Both the position numbers and the translations under genes were made by a program. Shown here one piece after another: positions 35,783 to 47,560 of a stretch of DNA of 64,000 nucleotides. The stretch comes from Caldichromatium japonicum (GTDB taxonomy: Bacteria; Pseudomonadota; Gammaproteobacteria; Chromatiales; Chromatiaceae), in contig NZ_CP048029.1 of assembly GCF_011290485.1 (NCBI RefSeq), forward strand, positions 2,428,501 to 2,492,500, in the 5' to 3' direction. Under the pieces are notes generated by a model. That model was not told the DNA's origin and ran no database searches. It saw nothing but the letters and a program-made list of their open reading frames with translations. How positions within the stretch are numbered: position 1 is the stretch's first letter; the number at the start of each line of letters is the position of its first letter.

Positions 35783-35793
35783 GGTGAGCGACA

Positions 35794-36049
35794 ATGCGCA
35801 ACATCCTGCTTTGGACGCACCGCATCTTTGCCTTTTCTGCTTGCCCTGCTTTCCATCAATCTCATCTGGCAAGGTGCCAACGAGGTCACGGCAACGATGG
35901 GGCTGGTGCAAGGTTCGGAATTCGGCATGCTCATCACGCTGGCCAACCAGTTGGGCGGAGTGCGAGTGTGGGTGGGTACCTTTGCCCTGTGGCTACTCAC
36001 CCAGCCACGGATGCCCATCACAGACTCGAAGGGAGACGTCTCATCATGA
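35794..36049 (+). pseudogene. small membrane protein gene, frameshifted
   Basis: ATG 35794 follows GAAGGGTGAG and reads MRNILLWTHRIFAF; in the frame that ends at TGA 36047-36049 the sequence continues as LLALLSINLIWQGANEV and VRVWVGTFALWLL, two hydrophobic segments. Joining them needs one frameshift near 35830. The stop overlaps the Sel1 gene start, as in an operon. Alternatively the gene starts at TTG 35828. Not recognised. Confidence 0.45.
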
Positions 36050-36489
36050 ACAAACATTTCGCGTGGCTTTTCGTCCTCATCATAGCGCTAGCCACTTCCC
36101 CTGCAGCGCAGGCAGGCTTCGATGAAGGGTTGGCGGCCGCTCAACGCGGCGATTACGCAACAGCCCTCAGGGAATGGCACCCCTTGGCCGAGCAGGGGTT
36201 TGCCCTAGCGCAATACAACCTGGGCGTCATGTACAGAGACGGCCTCAGCGTGCCGGAAGACAAGGTGCTTGCCTATGCGCTCTTCAATCTTTCCGCGGCC
36301 AATAAACCTTCCACAGACAACAAGGCGCTTAGCAACCGGGATCGGCTAGCCGAAAGCCTGAGACGCAGCGAGCTGCTGGCCGGGCAAGCCTTGACCCGCG
36401 AGCTGATGCAGCCCGGCAACTTCGGCAAGGCGCTTGATGCCTGGCTCAAGAAGCCCGTTGCGCGGAAGTCTTCCGTCCAGAACAGGTAA
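36046..36489 (+). CDS. secreted Sel1-repeat protein
   Basis: A 147-residue protein with signal peptide (HFAWLFVLIIALATSPAAQA) and one to two Sel1/TPR-like repeats (YATALREWHPLAEQGFALAQ, NLGVMYRDGLSVPEDKVLAY). Such proteins mediate contacts in the periplasm. It overlaps the small membrane gene and lies between IS relics. Confidence 0.75.
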   Translation: MNKHFAWLFVLIIALATSPAAQAGFDEGLAAAQRGDYATALREWHPLAEQGFALAQYNLGVMYRDGLSVPEDKVLAYALFNLSAANKPSTDNKALSNRDRLAESLRRSELLAGQALTRELMQPGNFGKALDAWLKKPVARKSSVQNR

Positions 36490-36586
36490 CCCTTGCATCG
36501 TGCAGCATCGTGCGCGGCTGGGTATCCCTGGGCGAACGGCGACCGATGTTTTCGGTCGAGGCTGGCGTGGCGGAAGGAGGCGAGTC

Positions 36587-36763
36587 ATGAAAAAGCTCAT
36601 CGCAGCCAATATCGTTGCCAGGTTATGCGCGACGAACGCCTACTACGCTTTCGGCATCGGCGACATCGTGAGCATCGGCATTCAGGCGGGTGGCGAACTC
36701 GTCCCTGCCGCAGGCGGGAATGCCGTCGATGCCATTAAGGAAGGTCTGCACAACCGCTGCTGA
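36587..36763 (+). CDS. small protein, 3' end replaced by IS5
   Basis: ATG 36587 has a strong GGAAGGAGG in front. The 58-residue product (KKLIAANIVARLCATNAYYAF, GGNAVDAIK) ends in EGLHNRC* encoded by the IS5 copy that begins at 36739, so the native C-terminus is lost. Possible exported peptide; not recognised. Confidence 0.5.
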   Translation: MKKLIAANIVARLCATNAYYAFGIGDIVSIGIQAGGELVPAAGGNAVDAIKEGLHNRC

Positions 36764-37545
36764 GGCGGCTGTTGTCGGCTGATGTTTCACATGGCGATAT
36801 CTTGGCGCGTTCGAGAGGTAATTTCGGGGGCTTTCCGGCCCCGTTTGCGGCCCCGTGGCCCATTTCGGGCGCACTGATCCCTGCGCCCCTATGCTCAAGA
36901 GTCGTTTGCGCACCATCCACAGGTTGACCAGTGCAAACAGCGTCACCAGGTTGGCGGTGTTCTTGGCCAATCCGCGGTACTTGACCTTGACATAGCCGAA
37001 CTGCCGCTTGATGACCCGAAACGGGTGTTCCCCCTTGGCGCGGATGCTGGCCTTGGTCTTCTCCAGGCGCTCCAAGATGGCGCCCATCGGCGTGCTCTGT
37101 CCATGGCTTTGCGCTTGCCCGGCATCATGGCGATGTGCCAGCGCACGTTGGGGTGTTGGGCCTTGATTTCTTCGCGCTTCTCCGCCCCCCGGTATCCCGC
37201 GTCGGCAAAGGGAACTGGGCGCGGCAATCAGGGTGGGGTCGACCACCGTGCCCTGCTTTTCCATGGCCGGGTCCGACAGGTTGAACCACTGCTGCAGGAA
37301 GTGGATGCGCAGCATGGTTTGCACGGCAAACGCAGGGCGCCCTCCCTTGGGGCTGCGCGCGGTGCATGCGGGGCAATCAGCGCCACCAGTTCGGCCCACG
37401 GCACCACCAGGTTCATTTCGTCCAAAAACTGGCGCTTGCGTGTGCGCTTGGTCTTGCGCTCGAATCCGGGGGGCAACGGCTCATCTGCTTCATGTCGTTA
37501 CTATCTCACATCCGACGGTCATCGCCGGGGTTTTGCAGACATTCC
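36739..37545 (-). mobile_element. IS5-family element copy A, internally deleted
   Basis: Ends GGAAGGTCTGCACAACC and (reverse) GGAATGTCTGCAAAACC form 17-bp inverted repeats with two mismatches. The transposase is on the minus strand from ATG 37493 (FLDEMNLVVPWAELVALI, HFLQQWFNLSDPAM, then HPFRVIKRQFGYVKVKYRGL and FALVNLWMVRK). Sequence between DPAMEK and GTVVDPTLIA and most of the DDE core is missing, and there are frameshifts, so it is not autonomous. The flanks TTAA and CTTA are not a matching target duplication, hinting at rearrangement. Confidence 0.8.
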
Positions 37546-37573
37546 CTTATCGGTCTATGTCACCAGCACAGTG

Positions 37574-39178
37574 TCACACCACGCCCAGCCGCTTCCAGTT
37601 CGGTAGCGTTTTTTCCAGGAATTGCGCGGCGAGTTCCACGGCGCGCGCGGTGACGGCCGCCGGCTCGGTGATCGGCTGGCCGTCTTTGGCCAGGCCCCGG
37701 CCTAGGGCCAGGAGCTTGGCGGCAAAGCGCTCGCCCAGCGCCCGCGCGTCGTCTTTGGGGTGGGCAAGATGCAGGTGGGCCAGCATTTGATCGCCATCGC
37801 TGGCGGTGATGACCCACGGCAGTTGCGCGGCCACCAGGTGGCGGTAGGGGGCCCCCTGGGCAGTGGCGGCGAGCAAGGCGCGGTTCAAGGCTTTGGCGGG
37901 CTTGGGGTCGGATGGTTTGGCATTGGCCGGCAGCAGCGCCAGGTGGCCGGCGTGCAGCATCAGGCCCACCGCTTGCAGGGTGTTGGCCAGGGTGCGGGTG
38001 GTGGGGGCAGCAGGCGCTGCGTCCGCGGCGCTGGGGGCGCTTGCCACGGGCACGGCGATGAGTTCGACCAGCGTCTTGGGGCCTTGGCTGAGCGCGTCGT
38101 AGAGCGGCGCATAGACCTCGGGCTTGCCTTGCACTTCGCCGGCGCTGGTGGCGTATTGGTAAGGGTTGGCGCCCGCTTCCTTGGGCGCGGGGCGGTTGAG
38201 CAGCGCAAAGCGGTGTTCGCCCAGCGCTTGGCGCTGCTCCTCGCGCCAGATGGGCGCGTGGCCCTTGGCCCACAAGTCGCGGCGGAAGGACAGGTTGCTG
38301 AGCACATCGACCATCACCTCGCGCTCGATCGGGTCGGTGAATTGGGAGAGGAGCTCCTTGTGCTGGGCCGGGAGTGTGGCCGGCAGGTACCAGTCGCCGG
38401 CGGTGGCGGTGCCGGCGAAGGTGAGCTTGTGGGGGGCGAGTTCGGCGTCGAGCTCGTCAAACCAAAAGCAGGTCCAAACATCATGCAGGTACTCCTGCAC
38501 CAGGTAGTTCTTGTCGAGCTGGGGGAATTTATCCAGCCGCCCTTTCATTGCCGGCAGCACCCGGCACATGAGCGCCTGGGCGTCGATGAGCGCTTGCAGC
38601 CGCTTTTGGCCGACCTCGATTGCCGCCAGGCTCGAAAGCCCTTCGCGTTTTTGCCACAGGCGCAGCAAGTGCTGCACGGGGAAGGTGGAGAGCCACCCAG
38701 GCAGGGTGTTGTAGGAGAGGTAGACCAGGCCGCCAGACAGGAGCGCAGCGTCCAGACAGCGGTAGAGCCCCTCGCGCACCGGTTTGGCGATCCACGAGAG
38801 GATGCCGTGCGCGGCGGCGTAGTGAAACTGCCCCAGCTCCTGGGGCCATGTTTGCCCCAGTTCAACAAAATTACCCTCGACAAAGCGCACATTGGTAAGC
38901 CCCGCGGCGCGCGCCAGGGCCTGGGCGTGGGCGATGTGGGCGGGGTTGAAGTCGATGCCGACGAAATCGACCTCGGGGTGGCAATCGGCGATGAGGCAGA
39001 GGTTGACGCCCTGCCCGCAGCCGAGTTCTAGGTAGCGCAGCCGCTTTTCCCCCGCAAGCGCAGGGGGGCGCACCCCGTGCACGAGCGCGCACAAGTCCAG
39101 CCACGTCGGGTCTTGCTCGCGATAGTAGCCAAAGGTGTAGCCAAGGTCGGTGTTGTAGCCTAAGTTCCAGCCCATCAA
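37574..39178 (-). CDS. SAM methyltransferase with methyltransferase-regulatory domain
   Basis: A 534-residue protein. The N-terminal class I SAM domain has YLELGCGQGVNLCLIAD (motif I) and VDFVGIDFNPAHI; the middle matches the methyltransferase regulatory domain, and the C-terminal part is Ala-rich with PAAPTTRTLANTLQAVGL. Start MMGWNLGYNTDLGYTFGYY is typical. Target unknown. It lies between two direct IS5 copies, 29 bp from copy A, as cargo of a composite-transposon-like unit. Confidence 0.8.
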   Translation of the reverse strand: MMGWNLGYNTDLGYTFGYYREQDPTWLDLCALVHGVRPPALAGEKRLRYLELGCGQGVNLCLIADCHPEVDFVGIDFNPAHIAHAQALARAAGLTNVRFVEGNFVELGQTWPQELGQFHYAAAHGILSWIAKPVREGLYRCLDAALLSGGLVYLSYNTLPGWLSTFPVQHLLRLWQKREGLSSLAAIEVGQKRLQALIDAQALMCRVLPAMKGRLDKFPQLDKNYLVQEYLHDVWTCFWFDELDAELAPHKLTFAGTATAGDWYLPATLPAQHKELLSQFTDPIEREVMVDVLSNLSFRRDLWAKGHAPIWREEQRQALGEHRFALLNRPAPKEAGANPYQYATSAGEVQGKPEVYAPLYDALSQGPKTLVELIAVPVASAPSAADAAPAAPTTRTLANTLQAVGLMLHAGHLALLPANAKPSDPKPAKALNRALLAATAQGAPYRHLVAAQLPWVITASDGDQMLAHLHLAHPKDDARALGERFAAKLLALGRGLAKDGQPITEPAAVTARAVELAAQFLEKTLPNWKRLGVV

Positions 39179-39370
39179 ACGCTCCTTTCGTTTAGTGTCA
39201 ACCTATGCTCTTCGAACGGTAGTCAATGATCGCGGCGAAGTAGGGCGAATTTCAAACCCGCACCCACGATGGGCGACCGGAAGGGCTAACACGCCCATAT
39301 CCCAGTCGATGCCCGGGAGAATGCCGATGCGCTCCTTGCCTTTGAGTTCCGGGATGGAATTAGCAGTATA

Positions 39371-40086
39371 TGGAAGGTCTGCACAACCGCTGCTGAGGCG
39401 GCTGTTGTCGGCTGATGTTTCACATGGCGATATCTTGGCGCGTTCGAGAGGTAATTTCGGGGGCTTTCCGGCCCCGTTTGCGGCCCCGTGGCCCATTTCG
39501 GGCGCACTGATCCCTGCGCCCCTATGCTCAAGAGTCGTTTGCGCACCATCCACAGGTTGACCAGTGCAAACAGCGTCACCAGGTTGGCGGTGTTCTTGGC
39601 CAATCCGCGGTACTTGACCTTGACATAGCCGAACTGCCGCTTGATGACCCGAAACGGGTGTTCCCCCTTGGCGCGGATGCTGGCCTTGGTCTTCTCCAGG
39701 CGCTCCAAGATGGCGCCCATCGGCGTGCTCTGTCCATGGCTTTGCGCTTGCCCGGCATCATGGCGATGTGCCAGCGCACGTTGAGGTGTTGGGCCTTGAT
39801 TTCTTCGCGCTTCTCCGCCCCCCGGTATCCCGCGTCGGCAAAGGGAACTGGGCGCGGCAATCAGGGTGGGGTCGACCACCGTGCCCTGCTTTTCCATGGC
39901 CGGGTCCGACAGGTTGAACCACTGCTGCAGGAAGTGGATGCGCAGCATGGTTTGCACGGCAAACGCAGGGCGCCCTCCCTTGGGGCTGCGCGCGGTGCAT
40001 GCGGGGCAATCAGCGCCACCAGTTCGGCCCACGGCACCACCAGGTTCATTTCGTCCAAAAACTGGCGCTTGCGTGTGCGCTTGGTC
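39371..40086 (-). mobile_element. IS5-family element copy B, truncated
   Basis: Nearly identical to copy A, same orientation and same internal deletion, so the two share one deleted ancestor. The left end GGAAGGTCTGCACAACC is intact; identity stops at TTGGTC (40081-40086), where copy A continues 92 bp to its right end but copy B changes into integrase sequence. The 190-bp stretch 39179-39370 before it holds a coding-like fragment (IPELKGKERIGILPGIDWD, minus strand) that I do not recognise. Confidence 0.8.
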
Positions 40087-40288
40087 CTTTCCCGCGCTTC
40101 AGCCAACGTGATGCCATCGGCTCCGTAACGGCCGAGCACCAGCGTTTCCTGGCGACCGTTGAGCCGGTAGTTGTAGCGGAAGGAAATTGTCCCCGTGGGC
40201 GTGACGACCACATACAGACCATCACGGTCGGCGACCTTGTATGGTTCTCCCTGGGTTTGAGGTTGCGAAGCTTGGTGTCGGTCAGCAT
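40087..40288 (-). pseudogene. tyrosine integrase N-terminal fragment
   Basis: ATG 40288 reads LTDTKLRNLKPRE, the N-terminus of P4-type integrases (DUF4102 arm-binding domain). After one frameshift near 40246 it continues as VADRDGLYVVVTP, FRYNYRLNGRQETL and LGRYGADGITLAEARE, then runs straight into IS5 copy B. The catalytic domain is gone. Position 289 bp from the guaA 3' end is that expected for an integrase of a guaA-inserted island. Confidence 0.75.
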
Positions 40289-40291
40289 CTT

Positions 40292-40397
40292 GATACCATC
40301 ATGGAACGACTGCTGAACTCAGACGTTTTTTCTTTTTTTATCAACAGGTTATCAGATTTTGATACCATCACAAATCCTGCGCATGGTTGATGGTATC
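40292..40397. repeat. GATACCATC repeats upstream of integrase
   Basis: GATACCATC at 40292-40300 and 40361-40369, and inverted (GATGGTATC) at 40389-40397, in AT-rich DNA between integrase and guaA. They could be integrase arm sites or operator sites. The rest of the gap to guaA (40398-40576) has no recognisable gene. Confidence 0.45.
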
Positions 40398-40576
40398 CGA
40401 TGAAAACCATCGGTATCAGATCGCGAGATGCCAGCAAATATACCAGCAAAAAATGACCGCTTACCCCCGCTTGATGCTGCTAGACCTTGCCAGAAGAATT
40501 TTAGATTTGTTCTTATTTTTCAACGATCTACAGCGACTTTGTTGCCTGTTCTCGCCAGTCGATGCCAGACGCCTGC

Positions 40577-42151
40577 TCACTCCCACTCGATGGTCGCTGG
40601 CGGCTTGCTGGTGATGTCATAGACCACCCGCGAGATCCCCGCGACCTCATTGACGATGCGCCGGGCGACCTGTTCCAGGAACTCGGCGGGCAGATGGGCC
40701 CAGCGGGCGGTCATGAAGTCCAGGGTCTCGACCGCGCGCAAGGCGATCACCGGCGCATGGATACGATTATCGCCGACCACGCCCACGGAGCGCACCGGCA
40801 ACAAGACCGCGAATGCCTGGGACACTTGGTCATAGAGCCCCGCCTGGCGCAGTTCCTCAATAAAAATATGATCGGCGTGACGCAAGAGCTCTAGGGACTC
40901 TTTATCGACCTCACCCAAGACCCGCACCGCCAAGCCAGGCCCGGGGAAGGGGTGGCGATAGACCATCTCATAAGGCAGCCCCAGCTCGATCCCGATCTGC
41001 CGGACCTCGTCTTTGAAGAGCTCACGCAGCGGCTCGACCAGTCGTAGATTCATCTGCTCGGGCAGGCCACCGACATTGTGATGCGACTTGATCACCCGCG
41101 CCTTGCCCGTCTTGGCGCCGGCTGATTCGATCACGTCTGGATAGATGGTTCCCTGGGCCAGCCATTTGATATTGGGCAGTCGGGCCGCCTCGTCCTCGAA
41201 CACCTCGATGAAGGCATTGCCGATGAGCTTGCGCTTGTGCTCAGGGTCGGTCACCCTCTTCAGACGATTGAGAAAACGCTCCTCGGCAGCGACCCGGATC
41301 ACCCGCACCCCTAGGTGCTGGACAAAGGTCTTCATCACCTGCTCGGATTCGCCGAGACGCAACAGCCCATTGTCAACAAAGACGCAGGTCAATTGATCGC
41401 CGATGGCGCGGTGTAGCAGCGCCGCGACCACGCTCGAGTCCACCCCTCCTGAGAGGGCAAGCAACACCCCATCCTCGCCGATCTGGGCTCGCAAGCGTTC
41501 GATGCTAGCGGCGATGATGTTGGTCGGCGTCCACAGGTGCTGACAGCCGCAGATCCCGTGGATAAAGCGTTCGAGGATGCGCCGTCCCTGCCGGGTATGG
41601 GTCACCTCGGGGTGGAACTGCACGCCATAAAAGCCTCTGGAGTCATCGGCGATCGCAGCGCAAGGGGCGTGCTCGGTCGCAGCGATCACATCAAAACCCG
41701 GCGGGGGCGACTCGACCCGATCGCCATGACTCATCCAGACATCGAGCAAGGGCTGGCCTTCGGGGTCCAGATGATCCTCGATGCCATCCAGGAGGTGCGA
41801 GTGGGCGCAGAGTCGCACCTGGGCATAGCCATATTCGCGCTGGGCAGCGGGGGCCACGATCCCGCCGAGCAGCGCGGCCATCACCTGCATCCCATAACAG
41901 ATCCCAAGCACCGGCACCCCGAGCGCGAAGACCGCCGGATCGGGTCGGGGGGCGGTGTCCTCGTGGGCCGAGGGCGGACCGCCCGAGAGGATGACACCGC
42001 GCGGGGCGAAAGCGCGCAGGATCTCGGCGGGCAGGTCATAGGGATGGATCTCGCAATAGACACCGGCCTCACGCACCCGCCGCGCGATCAGTTGGGTGTA
42101 TTGCGAGCCGAAGTCGAGGATCAGGATACGGTCGGCATGGAGATCGGACAT
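40577..42151 (-). CDS. guaA: GMP synthase (glutamine-hydrolysing)
   Basis: Converts XMP to GMP. The 524-residue protein has a class I amidotransferase domain (Cys in [15 protein letters not shown]), the ATP pyrophosphatase P-loop LSGGVDSSV and the dimerisation tail ending [11 protein letters not shown]. Start ATG 42151 gives the family N-terminus ([20 protein letters not shown]). Its intact 3' end (GAGTGGGAGTGA region) is the usual attachment site of guaA islands. 184 bp downstream of guaB on the same strand. Confidence 0.95.
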   Translation of the reverse strand: MSDLHADRILILDFGSQYTQLIARRVREAGVYCEIHPYDLPAEILRAFAPRGVILSGGPPSAHEDTAPRPDPAVFALGVPVLGICYGMQVMAALLGGIVAPAAQREYGYAQVRLCAHSHLLDGIEDHLDPEGQPLLDVWMSHGDRVESPPPGFDVIAATEHAPCAAIADDSRGFYGVQFHPEVTHTRQGRRILERFIHGICGCQHLWTPTNIIAASIERLRAQIGEDGVLLALSGGVDSSVVAALLHRAIGDQLTCVFVDNGLLRLGESEQVMKTFVQHLGVRVIRVAAEERFLNRLKRVTDPEHKRKLIGNAFIEVFEDEAARLPNIKWLAQGTIYPDVIESAGAKTGKARVIKSHHNVGGLPEQMNLRLVEPLRELFKDEVRQIGIELGLPYEMVYRHPFPGPGLAVRVLGEVDKESLELLRHADHIFIEELRQAGLYDQVSQAFAVLLPVRSVGVVGDNRIHAPVIALRAVETLDFMTARWAHLPAEFLEQVARRIVNEVAGISRVVYDITSKPPATIEWE

Positions 42152-42250
42152 GGCGTTCTCTGATCGTTTGCTGGCCAAGTCAGGGTCTGGGTGGAGGGGC
42201 GCTGACCTAATCTAAAGGGTTTAGGGATGCGCTGCTTGATTTCGCTTTAA

Positions 42251-42280
42251 GTCATTCCTGCGCACGCCGGGATCCAGTCA
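42251..42280. repeat. REP-like palindrome between guaB and guaA
   Basis: GTCATTCCTGCGCACGCC followed by GGGATCCAG is the widespread intergenic repeat type whose antisense reading gives the false peptide WIPACAGMT. Single copy here. Confidence 0.4.
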
Positions 42281-42334
42281 TCAATAAAACTGGCCGCCAG
42301 CATTGGCCGGGGTGATGACTCAATCAGCGGTTCC

Positions 42335-43864
<1,530 letters not shown>

Positions 43865-44059
43865 CTAATAAAAGGCCCAGACAGGCAAAACCAGACCACT
43901 GACGCATGCAGCTGGCCCAATGCGCGACCAAAACCCTGCCCTTCAGGGTGGGGAGGATGTCAATGCTGCGATAATAGGTCATCGCGAACAGCCCCAAGCC
44001 CTGATCCCGGTCCCGATGCCTTTTATGCTGCCCAGTCCCTTCCCATCGAACGCGCTCCC

Positions 44060-45399
44060 TATACCGTCTCGCGCCTGATCGGCGAAGCGCGCACCCTCAT
44101 CGAGACCGGCCCGCCCTTTCTGGTCTGGGTGCGCGGTGAGATCTCCAACATCTCGTCCCCGAGCTCAGGCCATCTATATTTCACCCTCAAGGATGATACC
44201 GCCCAGGTACGCTGCGCCCTCTTTCGCCCGGCCAGGCTCTTGCTCTCCTTCGCTCCGCAAAACGGCCAGCAGGTCCTGGCGCGGGCGCGGGTGACCCTCT
44301 ATGAACCGCGCGGTGAGTTCCAACTAAGGGTCGAATATCTCGAACCAGACGGCGAGGGGGCCTTGCGCCTGACCTTTGAGAGGCTGAAACAACGGCTGGC
44401 CGCCGAGGGTCTATTCGATCAGGCGCACAAGTGCCCACTGCCCCGCTTCCCGCGTCAGGTCGGTCTCATCACCTCGCCGACCGACGCAGCGGTGCGCGAT
44501 GCGATCTCATCACCGTCTTTAAACGCCGCTTCCCTGCGCTGCCTCTGGTGATCTATCCGGCATTGGTCCAAGGGGAGGAAGCACCTGGCTCGCTGATCCA
44601 GGCACTGGAACTGGCCAATAAGCAGGCTGAATGCGATGTCCTGATCCTGGTGCGTGGCGGCGGTTCAGCAGAGGATCTCGCGGCATTCAACGATGAGGGA
44701 CTGGCGCGCGCCATCCGCGCCTCAGCGATCCCCGTGGTGACCGGGATCGGGCATGAGATCGACCTGTCCATCGCCGATCTCGCCGCCGACTGGCGCGCCC
44801 CTACCCCTTCGGCGGCTGCCGAGCGAGTCGCGCCCTCAGCCGCCGAGCTTACCGCGCGTCTCACCGGGATCGCCGAACGCCTGACCCTGGCCCAAGGCCG
44901 TCGCCTAGATATCGCCCGGCATCGCCTGGAGGGTGCCGGCCGCCAACTACGCCTGCTCCATCCCGTCGCCCATCTACGTCAATGGGCACAACGCCTGGGT
45001 CGCCTGGGGCTTGGGCTGCTGACCCAGGCGCACACTCAGCTTGCCGGCGCTCGGGGGCGGCTGCGCCTGCTCGCGATGCGCCTGGCGCATCTTTCGCCGG
45101 CACCTGGGCTGGCGAACCGGCGCCTGCACCTCGATGTCTTGAGCCAGCGTTTACAGTACGCCCAGCAAGGGCTCATTCAGACCCAGTGCGCCCGACTGGC
45201 CCAGGCTGCCACTGCCCTCGACACCGTCAGTCCCCTCAAGACCCTCGAACGCGTCTATGCCATCGTCGAGCGTCTGGCGGATGGTCGATGGGTGCGCGAT
45301 CCCCAGACGCTCAGTCCAGGCAAGCGATTGCTGATTCGGATGGCAGGCGGGGCTGTCGAGGCTGAGGTCCTCGGCAGCACAGGACCATGTCTAGGATGA
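44060..45399 (+). pseudogene. xseA: Exonuclease VII large subunit, frameshifted
   Basis: XseA-type sequence begins YTVSRLIGEARTLIETG with the OB-fold (VWVRGEISNISSPSSGHLYFTLKD), then FPRQVGLITSPTDAAVRD; the frame is lost near 44500 and resumes as LITVFKRRFP, LILVRGGGSAEDLAAFNDE and GIGHEIDLSIAD to the end. One missing base restores it. I also find no in-frame ATG or GTG near the N-terminus, so there may be a second lesion. Mutation or sequencing error. The 217-bp gap 45400-45616 downstream shows nothing. Confidence 0.75.
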
Positions 45400-45616
45400 C
45401 AAGAGGATACTTGACCGCCGCTCGATGCAGCGCAGCGCCCAAGGCTGGTATCCAGTTGCTTGCATGGACGGAGTGCCGTTTCGCCCTTCGCTGCAATGAC
45501 CTTAGCGGAATCAGTCAGCACATCCTGCGCCCTGTTTCCAGCTGATGGCGGTATGCTATCGCGCATCTATTATGATCGATTCACCCTGTGTATCCGGCGC
45601 GGGGATCGCGCGTTCC

Positions 45617-47560
45617 ATGCTTCAGTTCAAAGATCTCGCATTCAGCCGCGGCCCCCACCGCTTGGTCGAAGGGGTCAGCTTGAATCTTTATCCAGGCCAA
45701 AAGGTGGGACTGGTCGGGGCCAACGGCTGCGGCAAGTCGAGCTTGCTGGCCCTGTTATGCGGCGAGCTGCATCCCGATCGCGGCAAGGTCATCCTCCCGC
45801 CGACCTGGGAGGTGGCCCATGTCGCCCAGCACACCCCCGACAACGACCAGACAGCGCTCGAGTGTGTGCTGGATGGCGACCAGCGTCTGCGTCGGCTGCA
45901 GGCGGCCCTGGCTGAGGCGCAGGCACACAACGATGGCCTGCGGGTGGCCGAGCTGCATGGACAGCTCGAGGCCATCGGCGCCTATGAGGCTGCAAGCCGC
46001 GCCGCCTGTCTTTTACACGGCCTAGGGTTTGCGCCCGGCGATGAACAACATCCGGTTAAAAGCTATTCGGGCGGCTGGCGGCAGCGTCTGGCCTTGGCGC
46101 GCACCCTGATGGCCCGCTCAGACCTGTTGCTGTTGGATGAGCCGACCAATCACCTGGATCTGGACGCGGTTATCTGGCTAGAAGGTTGGCTGAAGTCTTA
46201 TCCCGGTACCCTGATCCTGGTATCGCATGACCGTGATTTTTTGGATGCGGTGGTGGATCAGATCCTGCACCTGGATCAACAGCGTCTGACCCTGTATCCA
46301 GGCAACTATTCGGCCTTCGAGCGTATTCGTACTGAGCGCCTTGCGCAACAGCAAGCGGCCTACCGTCAACAGCAACGCGAGATCGCGCGGGTGCAAGGCT
46401 TCATCACGCGTTTCCGTGCCAAGGCGACCAAGGCGCGCCAGGTGCAGAGCCGTCTCAAGGCCCTGGAGCGCCTGACGTCGATCGCCCCCGCCCATGTCGA
46501 TTCGCCCTTCCGCTTTGAATTTGCGCCGCCTGCTGCCCTACCCAATCCATTGTTGCGCCTTGAGCAGGCAACAATCGGTTATCCCGGGCGTATGGTGTTG
46601 CAAGGGGTCGGACTCAGCTTGGCCCCCGGAGAGCGGATCGGTCTCCTAGGACGCAATGGGGCCGGTAAATCCACCCTGATCAAGGCCCTGGCAGGCGTTC
46701 TGCCGGTGCAGTCAGGCCGGCGTATCTGTGCCCAGGGGCTCGCCATCGGTTATTTTGCTCAGCATCAGCTCGATCAGCTCGACCCAGATCACAGTCCGCT
46801 CGACCATCTGCGCCGGATCGATCTGCAGGCAACCGAACAGCAGCTCCGTGACTATCTGGGCGGCTTCGGCTTTGGCGGCGAGCGCGCCCTGGTGCCGGTC
46901 GCACCCTTCTCGGGCGGCGAACGGGCGCGCCTGGTGCTGGCGCTGATCATCCGGCAGCGGCCCAATCTGTTGCTGTTAGACGAGCCGACCAATCATTTGG
47001 ATCTGGAGATGCGCGAGGCCCTGGCCGAGGCGTTACAGGGATTCGAGGGGGCGCTGGTGACAGTCTCGCATGACCGGCATCTATTGCGCCTGGTATGCGA
47101 TGCGCTGTGGCTAGTCAATGACAGACGGGTTGAGCCCTTCGCCGGCGATCTCGATGATTATGCCGATTGGCTGGCCAAACGTGATGCCGCGCATAGCCCA
47201 ATCCGTCCCGCTGCTCATCAACGCCGCGAGCAACGCCGCCAGGCCGCGGCCATGCGTCAGGCATTGCAGCCGCTGCGCAACCGTGAGAGGACCTTGGAGC
47301 AACGTCTCGCTGTCCTCAATGAACGCCGGCTCGCCCTGGAGCGCAAGCTGGCGGCATCCGAGCTCTACGAACCGGCGGCCAAGGGATTACTTTTGGCGCA
47401 TCTTGCCGAACAGCGCCAGCTCCAGGCCGAGATTGCTGAGACCGAGGCCGACTGGTTGGCGGTCTGCGAGGCGATCGAGCAGCTTCAGGGCGATGCAGAT
47501 GCGGCCCGCGCCGATCCAGGGTCAGACACGCCTAGGATTGATATTGCCGCACCGGAATGA
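45617..47560 (+). CDS. ABC-F ATPase, YheS-like
   Basis: A 647-residue soluble twin-ATPase: Walker A GANGCGKSS and GRNGAGKST, signatures YSGGWRQR and FSGGERAR, Walker B LLLLDEPTNHLDL twice, and the linker (P-site tRNA interaction motif) rich in Arg/Gln between. C-terminal coiled coil from 555. ABC-F proteins act on stalled ribosomes; YheS is the nearest known member. Start ATG 45617 (MLQFKDLAFSRG) is preferred to the longer open frame. Confidence 0.88.
   Translation: MLQFKDLAFSRGPHRLVEGVSLNLYPGQKVGLVGANGCGKSSLLALLCGELHPDRGKVILPPTWEVAHVAQHTPDNDQTALECVLDGDQRLRRLQAALAEAQAHNDGLRVAELHGQLEAIGAYEAASRAACLLHGLGFAPGDEQHPVKSYSGGWRQRLALARTLMARSDLLLLDEPTNHLDLDAVIWLEGWLKSYPGTLILVSHDRDFLDAVVDQILHLDQQRLTLYPGNYSAFERIRTERLAQQQAAYRQQQREIARVQGFITRFRAKATKARQVQSRLKALERLTSIAPAHVDSPFRFEFAPPAALPNPLLRLEQATIGYPGRMVLQGVGLSLAPGERIGLLGRNGAGKSTLIKALAGVLPVQSGRRICAQGLAIGYFAQHQLDQLDPDHSPLDHLRRIDLQATEQQLRDYLGGFGFGGERALVPVAPFSGGERARLVLALIIRQRPNLLLLDEPTNHLDLEMREALAEALQGFEGALVTVSHDRHLLRLVCDALWLVNDRRVEPFAGDLDDYADWLAKRDAAHSPIRPAAHQRREQRRQAAAMRQALQPLRNRERTLEQRLAVLNERRLALERKLAASELYEPAAKGLLLAHLAEQRQLQAEIAETEADWLAVCEAIEQLQGDADAARADPGSDTPRIDIAAPE

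Noticed and set aside
43951..43980. IS200/IS605-like end CCCTTCAGGGTGGGGAGG
   Set aside because: No tnpA or tnpB remains nearby and the hairpin is imperfect; could be chance.
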